A DNA stretch of 64,000 nt from NCBI RefSeq assembly GCF_027853245.1, contig NZ_JAPTZM010000005.1; one strand, given 5' to 3'. The notes under the pieces are model-generated. The model did no database searches. It saw only the letters and a program-made list of their open reading frames with translations, and was not told the DNA's origin. A program made the translations under genes and the position numbers. Shown piece by piece: positions 39,925 through 47,537 of the stretch; positions within the stretch are counted from its first letter, which is position 1, and each line of letters starts with the position of its first letter. Origin of the DNA: Atlantibacter subterraneus. GTDB taxonomy: Bacteria > Pseudomonadota > Gammaproteobacteria > Enterobacterales > Enterobacteriaceae.

Positions 39925-40638
39925 ATGAAAAACACTTACCAGTTGATGAAGGCTCTTGTCACATTGCCGCCAGTAGGCGAGACGATTAGTGATCTCGCCG
40001 GTAATACGCGCAAATACGGTGGAGAGCATAGCGTACACATTGCTGCTGTTGACCAGAACTGGACCGCTCAAGGCAGTCATTACTTTGATGAACCTATTTT
40101 ATTACGTGGGTTAAAGATCCAGGGTTATTCATTAACACCATGGGTTGTCAGTGAAAAAATCATGGTTCCAGATGGTTACCGGATCATCGCTATCTTAGTG
40201 GATGAAAATGGTATCCCGCTATCAAACGAAACGCTGCCTATTGAGCTTGAAGAATTACCGCGTACAGGCTGGCACTTGAATAAATCAGGGGTACTGAATG
40301 CTGCAGATGAGCATGACCCTGTATCGCTAAAGATTTGTGCTGACAAGTTTCAGGGCAATTCTCTGCCTTTTGGCGGTTTCCCGGAAGCAAGTATGAACTC
40401 GGCGAAGAATGCTGCTGACGCCAGCGCCACCAAACTCCGTCTGTCTGAAGACATGATCGAAGCTGTACTCGATGCGGTTCGCAATAGCGATTTGTTCCAG
40501 TCCCTACAGACTGGCCCTGGTGGACAAGCAACCTTCACTGTTGATTTTCAGCAAACGATGTGTGAGGTAGCAACCGAAGCCATCCGCAACGCGCTGAAGC
40601 CTGGCGGTTTAATCTGGAATAACCTTCGTGGCCGGTAA
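39925..40638 (+). CDS. Uncharacterised protein ahead of the glycosyltransferase genes, 237 residues
   Basis: Starts behind AAAGGA. The first half (about 1-120) is beta-rich; the second half is helical with G-G-F-P-E-A-S-M-N-S-A-K-N-A-A-D-A-S-A. I do not recognise the family. It is followed after 11 bases by a glycosyltransferase-like gene, so it may be part of the same modification cassette, for example as acceptor or scaffold; that is only inference from place. Confidence 0.62.
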   Translation: MKNTYQLMKALVTLPPVGETISDLAGNTRKYGGEHSVHIAAVDQNWTAQGSHYFDEPILLRGLKIQGYSLTPWVVSEKIMVPDGYRIIAILVDENGIPLSNETLPIELEELPRTGWHLNKSGVLNAADEHDPVSLKICADKFQGNSLPFGGFPEASMNSAKNAADASATKLRLSEDMIEAVLDAVRNSDLFQSLQTGPGGQATFTVDFQQTMCEVATEAIRNALKPGGLIWNNLRGR

Positions 40639-40649
40639 GGAGATAACTC

Positions 40650-42107
40650 ATGCAGGTCACCATTGACGGTGTTGAGTATGTTCCCGCCGGTCACCAGCAA
40701 GTCCGTATTGGTATCGCCATCACCACCCACAACCGGACAGACGTTTTAAAGCGCGCCATTGAGCAGCACATAAAACACCTGCCCGCCGGTGCGCTGCTGG
40801 TGGTGATCGATGATGGTTCTAAACCTGCAGCGGTAGTGCCCGACGGCGTGCAGCTGCTTCGCCATGAATCATCTCTCGGCATTGTCGCCTCGAAGAACGC
40901 CAGCCTGACAGCGCTGATGGATGCAGGATGTGAGCATCTCTTCCTGTGGGATGATGATGCCTGGCCTATCGCTAATAACTGGCACCTGCCTTATATCGAA
41001 TCACCTGAACCTCATCTTGCTTACCAGTTCCTCGATTTGGCTGGGGCTCGCAAGCTGAACGATATGGCGGTGCAGTACCGTGATGATAAGCATATCGCTT
41101 ACACCGGGCAGCGCGGCGTGATGCTGTATTACCACCGCAGCGCCATCGAGAAAGTAGGCGGTTTCGATCCAGTGTACGGTCGCGGCATGTACGAGCATCC
41201 CGATCTGGCGCTTCGAATCTACAACGCCGGGTTATCGGCCTGGGCATTCGCTGATGTGGCTGGCTCTGAAAAGCTGATCTACTCGCTGGATGAACATGAG
41301 CAGGTGGCCCGTTCTGTGCCGCGTCCCGATCGCGAGGCGTTGGTAAAACGTAACGTGGGTATCTTTAATGCCCGGCGTGATAGCGGCTATACCGGTTACG
41401 CACCCTACCGGCGACAGCGTGATGTAGTAATCACTACACTACTAACCAGCCAGCCCGACCCGCAACGGTCTGTGAAGATGAGTGCGGATCCTGCATGCCT
41501 GCTTCCGTGGTCATCATCTGTGTTCGGTGGAGAGGCGATAGTCCTGGCGGACGAAATCACTACCGCACCAGCAGGCGCAATTTTGATAGCGGTACCGGCA
41601 GTAGTTATGAGTCCGTATTTTGCGCGCTGGCTACATATCTACCAGCATCTGCGTGATCACCCTGAGTATCGTCTCGTCTGGTGTACCGATGGCACCGACG
41701 TTGAGATGCTGCGAGAGCCCTGGGCAGAAATGGAGCCGGGTAAAATCTATGTTGGCTCAGAGCACAAGACGTATGCCGACGAATGGATGAGGGCTAACCA
41801 CCACGGCAAAGCGTATAGCGAATTCATCGAACAGTACCGGGATGAGCCACTGCTTAACGCTGGCCTGCTTGGTGGAAGCCGTGAAGACGTCATGGAGTTT
41901 TCCCACCGGATCATCCGGCAGTATTACCTTATCGAAAGCCACCGCTTCTGGAAGATGGAGACTGCACCCGCCACGCAGGTGGACATGGGCGCTTTCGGTA
42001 TGGCCGCAAAGTCCTTTGGTGATCAAATCGTCACTGGTCCTAAGGTACATACCGTTTTCAAGACTGATGGCATCGGTAAGGAGGTTGCATGGTGGAAACA
42101 CAAGTGA
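40650..42107 (+). CDS. Phage two-domain glycosyltransferase-like protein
   Basis: The 485-residue protein begins with a GT2-like GT-A domain (about 18-240): R-I-G-I-A-I-T-T-H-N-R, V-V-I-D-D-G-S, and L-W-D-D-D-A-W-P as the metal-binding DxD. The second half (about 275-485) looks like another nucleotide-sugar transferase domain: T-D-G-T-D-V-E-M-L-R-E-P and L-L-N-A-G-L-L-G-G-S-R-E-D-V. There is no membrane segment, so it differs from Gtr-type O-antigen enzymes. AAGGAG precedes the start. The target may be phage DNA, virion protein or a host component; this cannot be decided here. Confidence 0.72.
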   Translation: MQVTIDGVEYVPAGHQQVRIGIAITTHNRTDVLKRAIEQHIKHLPAGALLVVIDDGSKPAAVVPDGVQLLRHESSLGIVASKNASLTALMDAGCEHLFLWDDDAWPIANNWHLPYIESPEPHLAYQFLDLAGARKLNDMAVQYRDDKHIAYTGQRGVMLYYHRSAIEKVGGFDPVYGRGMYEHPDLALRIYNAGLSAWAFADVAGSEKLIYSLDEHEQVARSVPRPDREALVKRNVGIFNARRDSGYTGYAPYRRQRDVVITTLLTSQPDPQRSVKMSADPACLLPWSSSVFGGEAIVLADEITTAPAGAILIAVPAVVMSPYFARWLHIYQHLRDHPEYRLVWCTDGTDVEMLREPWAEMEPGKIYVGSEHKTYADEWMRANHHGKAYSEFIEQYRDEPLLNAGLLGGSREDVMEFSHRIIRQYYLIESHRFWKMETAPATQVDMGAFGMAAKSFGDQIVTGPKVHTVFKTDGIGKEVAWWKHK

Positions 42108-42682
42108 AGTTTGTTGTGGTTGGTCACCACTCAAGGATAGATCACGCACTATGTCTCGCTATGAGGCTGGATGCTCATCTGCTGATTGACTACGGTAATC
42201 ACGGCGCTAACTGGAATCATCGGCGTGCGCTTGAGTGGGCAGCAGAGCAAACATGCCGGGTAGTAGTGTTGGAAGACGACGCACTGCCAGTACATGGATT
42301 CGCCGAAAAGGTAACGTACTGGCTGGTTCGCTTCCCCGACGACATGCTGAGCTTTTATCTGGGTACTGGCCGCCCGCTGCAATATCAGCTGGAGATAGCG
42401 ACGAAGCTGATCGCAGCTGACCGGGAAAGAGGTGACCACATCACTATGCAGCGACTGGTGCACGCCGTGTGCTACAGCGTGCCGCCTGCTCTCATACCGA
42501 AAGTGCTGCTCCGCTGGGATAGCAGCAAGCCTGCTGATTACGCTGTGGGTGATGCATGCGGTGGCCCGGTAATTTATCCGTGTTGCTCGCTGGTGGATCA
42601 TGCTGATGGTCTTCCTGTAGAGAAGCACCCCGACAGACAGCCGCGCCGCGAACGCCGGCGCGCATGGAGGCTATATGGCTAA
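42089..42682 (+). CDS. Second phage glycosyltransferase-like protein
   Basis: The 197-residue protein starts behind a near-perfect AAGGAGG and overlaps the preceding gene by 19 bases. It has N-H-G-A-N-W-N-H-R-R-A-L-E-W-A and V-V-V-L-E-D-D-A-L-P-V, a GT-A type metal-binding acidic cluster like that of small GT25-like transferases. Coupling to the two-domain enzyme suggests that they act on the same substrate. It ends with a basic tail (R-Q-P-R-R-E-R-R-R-A-W-R). Confidence 0.65.
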   Translation: MVETQVKFVVVGHHSRIDHALCLAMRLDAHLLIDYGNHGANWNHRRALEWAAEQTCRVVVLEDDALPVHGFAEKVTYWLVRFPDDMLSFYLGTGRPLQYQLEIATKLIAADRERGDHITMQRLVHAVCYSVPPALIPKVLLRWDSSKPADYAVGDACGGPVIYPCCSLVDHADGLPVEKHPDRQPRRERRRAWRLYG

Positions 42683-43043
42683 GCTGACCACCCTGAAGCC
42701 ACGACTGAAGGTTATCGATACGCGCCGTATCAAACCTGTCTACGGTGAGCAGCGGCGTATCAGCGGCAGCGCCCGTGTCGGTCTTAAGCGGCGCATCTGG
42801 GTTCGGGATGGTGCGCATTGCTGCATCTGTCGCCGTGCCGTTGACCTGCATGAAAGCGAGCTGGATCACCGTATCGCGCTGCAGTTTGGTGGCGATAACT
42901 CAGAGCGAAACCTGTGGACGCTCTGCATCGAATGCCACACCGCAAAGTCGGCGCGTGAAGTGGCAACCGGTCTGCCCGATGAAGAAGCTCTGAAGTATGA
43001 CGTGCCGGATCACGGTGAGGGTGCTGATTTTGTGGCCATCTGA
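42675..43043 (+). CDS. HNH endonuclease of the packaging module
   Basis: The 122-residue protein has an HNH fold: R-D-G-A-H-C-C-I-C, then E-L-D-H-R-I-A-L-Q-F-G-G-D-N-S-E-R-N-L-W-T-L-C-I-E-C-H with two CxxC zinc pairs. Placed before the terminase genes, it fits the HNH proteins of HK97-type cos phages that stimulate terminase cutting of the cohesive end site. It overlaps the glycosyltransferase gene by 8 bases. Confidence 0.9.
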   Translation: MAKLTTLKPRLKVIDTRRIKPVYGEQRRISGSARVGLKRRIWVRDGAHCCICRRAVDLHESELDHRIALQFGGDNSERNLWTLCIECHTAKSAREVATGLPDEEALKYDVPDHGEGADFVAI

Positions 43044-43161
43044 GCCGGATGATAAAGGCACTCATCAACCGGGGGGGTAGGGCCGGAGGTAAACATCGAC
43101 CGCGCCGGACACCGCGCCCCCTCTCACGCACAGAAAAAATTCCCCTCTGGAGGGTGTAAAC
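43044..43161 (+). other. Probable cos region between HNH and terminase genes
   Basis: This 118-bp gap holds a run of seven G, several GC-rich inverted words and a C-rich CCCCTCTCACGCAC segment. In HK97-like phages with an HNH gene next to terminase, the cohesive-end site lies here. The exact nicks cannot be assigned by eye. Confidence 0.4.
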
Positions 43162-43671
43162 ATGTTAACAGCGCAGAAGCGAAAGTTTGCCGTCGCGCTG
43201 ATGTCCGGCAGGTCTCAAAAAGATGCGGCAATAAAGGCGGGATATTCTGAGAAATCCGCGCGGTCAAAGGGTTCGCAGCTTGCAAAAGACCCGGAGGTCA
43301 TCGCGTTTATTGAACGTAAAAAAAAGGAAGTGATCGAGACCGACGACGAGCCGGGCTATCGTCGAAATGTTTACACCCCAGCGGTAAACAGTCCTGAAAA
43401 AAATAATGCGGCAGCGATACCGCCAGTGGCGCCATCTGTCGCTGGTTCGTTCGATGATCCGCTCAAATTTCTGATGGCTGTGATGAACGATGCATGTGAA
43501 GAAATTGACGTCAGAAAGGATGCGGCAAAGGCCATGCTCCCCTATATCCACCCCAAAAAGGGTGAAACAGGGAAAAAGGATGCGCGCAACGCTGCAGCAA
43601 AAGTGGCCGCTGGTGCCAGCAAGTTTGGTGCGATGGCGCCGCCGAAGCTGGTCGTGAATAACAAGGGGTAA
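43162..43671 (+). CDS. Terminase small subunit
   Basis: The 169-residue protein has an N-terminal helix-turn-helix (L-T-A-Q-K-R-K-F-A-V-A-L...S-Q-K-D-A-A-I-K-A-G-Y-S-E-K-S-A) typical of the Terminase_2 family, which recognises the phage packaging site. The C-terminal half is Ala- and Pro-rich and basic. GGAGGG lies upstream. It is 3 bases from the large subunit gene. Confidence 0.88.
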   Translation: MLTAQKRKFAVALMSGRSQKDAAIKAGYSEKSARSKGSQLAKDPEVIAFIERKKKEVIETDDEPGYRRNVYTPAVNSPEKNNAAAIPPVAPSVAGSFDDPLKFLMAVMNDACEEIDVRKDAAKAMLPYIHPKKGETGKKDARNAAAKVAAGASKFGAMAPPKLVVNNKG

Positions 43672-43674
43672 TTT

Positions 43675-45333
43675 ATGGCGCAATGGTCCACAGCCTGTAC
43701 CGACTGGGAAGCGTGCCTGGTTGCCGGTGAGTCCATTATTCCACCACCGATATTCCCCGATCAGGCGGAACAGGCACTGGGTATATTCCGAGAACTGCGG
43801 GTATCAGACCTGCCGGGCAAGCCTACCTTCGGTGAGTGTTCTGAAGAATGGGTGTTCGACTTCGTGAAAGCCATCTTCGGTGGATACGACGCCGAAACGG
43901 GCAATCAGCTGATTCGCGAATACGGCCTGCTGATATCGAAAAAGAACACCAAATCGACCATCGCAGCTGGCATCATGCTGACCGCGCTGATCCTCTGCTG
44001 GCGCGAGGACGAAGAGCACCTGATTCTGGCACCCACCAAAGAGGTGGCCGATAACAGTTTCAAACCCGCCGCCGGCATGATACGCGCCGACGATGAACTG
44101 TCCGATATGTTCCAGATTCAGGACCATATCCGCACCATTACGCACCGGGTGACGCGAAACACGCTGAAAGTAGTGGCCGCAGATACGGACACCGTATCCG
44201 GTAAGAAATCGGGCCGCATTCTGGTTGACGAGCTCTGGCTGTTCGGCAAGCGCGCCAACGCAGAGGCAATGTTTATGGAAGCGCTGGGCGGGCAGGTATC
44301 GCGTAATGAAGGATGGGTGATATTTCTCACCACGCAGAGCGACGAGCCGCCGGCAGGCGTTTTCAAAGAACGCCTCGATTACTGGCGTAATGTTCGTGAT
44401 GGCAAGATAAACGACCCCAAAACGCTGGGCATCCTTTACGAGTTCCCGGAAAGGATGGTGGAAAGCAAGGCTTATCTCGATCCGGAAAACTTCTACATCA
44501 CCAACCCGAACATCGGCCGCTCGGTCAGCGCCGAGTGGATAGCTGACCAGCTCCGCAAGAACCAGGCGAAAACGGACGGCACGCTGCAGCAGTTCCTGGC
44601 GAAGCATCTCAATATTGAAATTGGTCTGAACCTTAGAAGCGACCGCTGGGCGGGTGTCGATTTCTGGGAGCAGCAGGCGCAGCGCGTCAGTTTTGAAGAT
44701 TTACTCCGGCGCGCCGAGGTGATCACCGTCGGCATTGACGGTGGGGGTCTTGATGACCTGCTGGGCTTTGCTGCTGTCGGGCGTGACGCTGAAACACGTG
44801 AATGGCTCTGTTGGTGCCATGCCTGGGCGCATGAAATTGCCATCCGGCGGCGGAAAAGCGAAGAATCCAGATTCAATGACTTCGTGAGGGAAGGCGACCT
44901 GACCATCGTGAAGCGCGTCGGCCAGGACACAGAAGAGGTGGCGGAATACGTCAGCCGGATCCACTCGGCGGAGTTACTCGACAAGATCGGCATTGACCCG
45001 TCAGGTGTCGGGCAAATCCTTGATGCGCTGATTGAGGCAGAAATTCCTGCTGATGCGGTAGTGGGTGTCAGCCAGGGCTGGCGGCTGGGTGGTGCAATCA
45101 AAACCACTGAGCGCAAACTGGCTGAAGGCGTGCTGGTTCATGGCGGCCAGCCAGTGATGGCCTGGTGTGTGGGTAACGCCCGGGTGGAGCCGAAAGGGAA
45201 CGCCATCCTTATTACCAAGCAGGCCAGCGGTAAGGGCAAGATTGATCCACTGATGGCGCTGTTTAACGCCGTTTCGCTTATGGCGCTTAATCCTGAAGCG
45301 AAGAGTCAGGACTACCAGGTACATTTCATATGA
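43675..45333 (+). CDS. Terminase large subunit
   Basis: The 552-residue protein is an HK97-type packaging motor: an N-terminal ATPase with I-S-K-K-N-T-K-S-T as a divergent Walker A (about 86-94) and I-L-V-D-E-L-W as Walker B, and a C-terminal RNase H-type nuclease with acidic residues in V-G-I-D-G-G-G-L-D-D and I-G-I-D-P-S-G-V. It pumps DNA into the prohead and cuts it. Full length. Confidence 0.94.
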   Translation: MAQWSTACTDWEACLVAGESIIPPPIFPDQAEQALGIFRELRVSDLPGKPTFGECSEEWVFDFVKAIFGGYDAETGNQLIREYGLLISKKNTKSTIAAGIMLTALILCWREDEEHLILAPTKEVADNSFKPAAGMIRADDELSDMFQIQDHIRTITHRVTRNTLKVVAADTDTVSGKKSGRILVDELWLFGKRANAEAMFMEALGGQVSRNEGWVIFLTTQSDEPPAGVFKERLDYWRNVRDGKINDPKTLGILYEFPERMVESKAYLDPENFYITNPNIGRSVSAEWIADQLRKNQAKTDGTLQQFLAKHLNIEIGLNLRSDRWAGVDFWEQQAQRVSFEDLLRRAEVITVGIDGGGLDDLLGFAAVGRDAETREWLCWCHAWAHEIAIRRRKSEESRFNDFVREGDLTIVKRVGQDTEEVAEYVSRIHSAELLDKIGIDPSGVGQILDALIEAEIPADAVVGVSQGWRLGGAIKTTERKLAEGVLVHGGQPVMAWCVGNARVEPKGNAILITKQASGKGKIDPLMALFNAVSLMALNPEAKSQDYQVHFI

Positions 45334-45351
45334 CAGTTACGTCAGTTAACG

Positions 45352-45372
45352 ACCCGCTCCGGCGGGTTTTTT
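45352..45372 (+). terminator. Intra-operon hairpin after the terminase gene
   Basis: ACCCGC-tccg-GCGGGT (45352-45367) followed by a T run. A terminator-like element inside the late operon, passed by Q-modified polymerase. Confidence 0.75.
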
Positions 45373-45391
45373 CGTTTCAGGAGGCAGCTAA

Positions 45392-47332
45392 ATGACGCTT
45401 AAGCGCGCATGCACCCTCATGACGGTAAAAGCGGTGAACGAGGACGAGCGGATCATTACCGGCATCGCCTCCACACCATCGCCCGATCGTGACGGTGACA
45501 TCATGGAGCCGGAGGGCGCGAAATTCCGCAGTGATACGCCGTTCCTCTGGCAGCACGACCGATCGCAGCCTATCGGCACCTGCACCCCGAAAATGGTGAA
45601 GGGCGGGCTGGAAATTACCGCCAGGCTGGTGAAACCCACCCCGGATATGCCGTCCCAGCTGGTCGCCCGCCTTGATGAGGCCTGGGCATCCATTAAAGCG
45701 GGGCTGGTACGGGGTCTCTCAATCGGCTTCCGGCCCATTGAATATTCCTTCCTGGACGAGGGCGGTATCCGCTTTTTGTCCTGGGATCTTCTTGAAGTCT
45801 CGGCGGTGACCATCCCGGCAAATGCCGAATGCTCTATTAACGCCGTCAAATCCTTCGATCGCCAGTTACTCGCCGCGGCAGGCATTGAGAAACCGGTGGT
45901 TAAAGCAACACAACCTGCTGGCGCTACAGCATTCAAAACCAATACCAATAAAGGAAACAGTTCGATGAATATCGCAGAACAGATCAAAAGCTTTGAAGCG
46001 AAGCGTTCGGCGCTGGCGGCGTCTCTCTCCGACATCATGGCGAAAGCCGCCGAAGCCGGGCGTACGCTTGATATGGAAGAAGAGGAGAGCTACGACAACA
46101 CTTCAGCCGAAATCAAATCCGTGGATGCGCACCTGAAGCGTCTGCGCGACATGGAAAGCAACCTCGCTGCGACTGCCAAGCCGGTAAGCAAAGCCGCTGG
46201 TGGTGACGTAACCGTAGTGGCAACCGGCGCGCCGGGCATCATCCGCGTTGAGCAGAAGCTGGAAAAAGGTATCGCCTTTGCCCGCTTCGCCAAGGCGCTG
46301 GCTGCCGCAAACGGCAGCCGTTCTGAAGCGCTGGAAATTGCCCGCAAGCAGTACCCGGACGACGCCAAGCTGCATCACGTCCTGAAGGCGGCTGTCGGCG
46401 CCGGCACCACCACCGATCCGGCATGGGCAGGGGCGCTGGTCGAATACCAGGAATACGCGCAGGATTTTGTGGAGTTCCTGCGGCCGCAGACCATTATCGG
46501 TCGCTTCGGGCAGGGTAATATTCCGGCGCTGCGCCAGGTGCCGTTTAATATCCGCATCCCGGCGCAGACCTCCGGCGGTTCAGCGAACTGGGTAGGGCAG
46601 GGCAAGGCAAAGCCGCTGACGAAGTTCGACTTTGAGTCCATCACCTTCAGCTTCGCTAAAGTTGCCGCCATTGCCGTGCTGACCGATGAACTGATCCGCT
46701 TTTCCAACCCGGCGGCGGATGCGCTGGTGCGTAATGCGCTGGCGGAAGCGGTTATCTCCCGCCTGGATACGGACTTTATCAGCCCGTCTAAAGCTGAAGT
46801 TGCGAACGTTTCCCCGGCTTCTATCACCCACGGCATCACCGCTGTGTCCTCTACCGGTAATCCGGATGACGATGCGGCAGCGGCATTCGGCGTTTTTGTC
46901 GCGGCCAACCTGCAGCCGAACGGCGCTGTGTGGCTGATGTCCAGCACCACCGCGCTGGCACTCTCCATGCGCAAGAACGCACTGGGCCAGAAAGAATACC
47001 CGGAAATGACGCTGCTTGGCGGTACCTTCCAGGGGCTGCCGGTTATCGTCTCGCAGTACGTCGGTAACCAGCTGGTGCTGGTTAATGCGCCGGATATTTA
47101 TCTGGCTGATGACGGCGGCGTGGCGGTGGATATGTCCCGCGAAGCATCGCTGGAAATGGAAAGCGCGCCGACCGGCGACAGCGTAACGCCAACGGGTACC
47201 GAGCTGGTTTCCATGTTCCAGACCAACAGCGTGGCTATCCGCGCCGAGCGCTGGATCAACTGGAAACGTCGTCGCACTGCTGCCGTGGCGGTGATCTCCG
47301 GTGTGAACTACGGTACCACCCAGACCAGCTAA
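45392..47332 (+). CDS. Fused prohead protease and HK97-type major capsid protein
   Basis: The 646-residue product joins two proteins. Residues 1-160 are a U35-type prohead protease with a likely triad of His55 (L-W-Q-H-D), Ser110 (R-G-L-S-I-G-F) and Glu135 (L-L-E-V-S-A-V-T-I-P). Residues about 195-300 form a scaffold-like coiled coil (delta domain), and about 300-646 the HK97 capsid fold (F-V-E-F-L-R-P-Q-T-I-I-G...T-L-L-G-G...G-L-P-V-I-V-S). HK97 itself has two genes for these roles. An internal start at 45965 may give capsid protein separately. Confidence 0.9.
   Translation: MTLKRACTLMTVKAVNEDERIITGIASTPSPDRDGDIMEPEGAKFRSDTPFLWQHDRSQPIGTCTPKMVKGGLEITARLVKPTPDMPSQLVARLDEAWASIKAGLVRGLSIGFRPIEYSFLDEGGIRFLSWDLLEVSAVTIPANAECSINAVKSFDRQLLAAAGIEKPVVKATQPAGATAFKTNTNKGNSSMNIAEQIKSFEAKRSALAASLSDIMAKAAEAGRTLDMEEEESYDNTSAEIKSVDAHLKRLRDMESNLAATAKPVSKAAGGDVTVVATGAPGIIRVEQKLEKGIAFARFAKALAAANGSRSEALEIARKQYPDDAKLHHVLKAAVGAGTTTDPAWAGALVEYQEYAQDFVEFLRPQTIIGRFGQGNIPALRQVPFNIRIPAQTSGGSANWVGQGKAKPLTKFDFESITFSFAKVAAIAVLTDELIRFSNPAADALVRNALAEAVISRLDTDFISPSKAEVANVSPASITHGITAVSSTGNPDDDAAAAFGVFVAANLQPNGAVWLMSSTTALALSMRKNALGQKEYPEMTLLGGTFQGLPVIVSQYVGNQLVLVNAPDIYLADDGGVAVDMSREASLEMESAPTGDSVTPTGTELVSMFQTNSVAIRAERWINWKRRRTAAVAVISGVNYGTTQTS
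45965..47332 (+). CDS. Possible separately translated major capsid protein (internal start)
   Basis: Inside the fusion gene, AAGGA (45951-45955) stands 9 bases before an in-frame ATG at 45965, exactly where the protease linker ends and the scaffold-plus-capsid part begins (residue 192). Translation here would give a 455-residue capsid protein without protease, letting the phage make many capsid subunits per protease. This is inference from position and ribosome binding site. Confidence 0.5.
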   Translation: MNIAEQIKSFEAKRSALAASLSDIMAKAAEAGRTLDMEEEESYDNTSAEIKSVDAHLKRLRDMESNLAATAKPVSKAAGGDVTVVATGAPGIIRVEQKLEKGIAFARFAKALAAANGSRSEALEIARKQYPDDAKLHHVLKAAVGAGTTTDPAWAGALVEYQEYAQDFVEFLRPQTIIGRFGQGNIPALRQVPFNIRIPAQTSGGSANWVGQGKAKPLTKFDFESITFSFAKVAAIAVLTDELIRFSNPAADALVRNALAEAVISRLDTDFISPSKAEVANVSPASITHGITAVSSTGNPDDDAAAAFGVFVAANLQPNGAVWLMSSTTALALSMRKNALGQKEYPEMTLLGGTFQGLPVIVSQYVGNQLVLVNAPDIYLADDGGVAVDMSREASLEMESAPTGDSVTPTGTELVSMFQTNSVAIRAERWINWKRRRTAAVAVISGVNYGTTQTS

Positions 47333-47369
47333 CCAACCCGGGAGGGCGGGGGCGACCCCGCCGTTTTGC

Positions 47370-47537
47370 ATGGCAAAGATCAGATATCTTCAGCGCACCC
47401 ACGACTCTCAGCCCGGTGATGAAAAAACCGTGAACGACCAGTGCGCCAGAGTGCTGGTGCTGCTGGGCAAGGCTGAGTACACCGGTATCAGACGCGCGGG
47501 TGGCGGAAAAAAGAAAAATAATGCGGGGAATGGCTGA
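47370..47537 (+). CDS. Small phage protein between capsid and portal genes, 55 residues
   Basis: An ATG-to-TGA frame whose stop overlaps the portal start (TGATG). The product is basic at the end (R-R-A-G-G-G-K-K-K-N-N) and begins M-A-K-I-R-Y-L-Q-R-T. GGAGGGCGGG lies upstream, though at 20 or more bases. Codon use matches its neighbours. Function unknown; small head proteins occur in this position. Confidence 0.6.
   Translation: MAKIRYLQRTHDSQPGDEKTVNDQCARVLVLLGKAEYTGIRRAGGGKKKNNAGNG

Noticed and set aside
43804..44607. 267-codon open frame antisense to the terminase gene
   Set aside because: Shadow of a conserved gene with ATPase and nuclease motifs on the other strand.
46580..47371. 263-codon open frame antisense to the capsid gene
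   Set aside because: Low-complexity translation rich in Arg, His and Gly with no start signal; shadow of the capsid frame.
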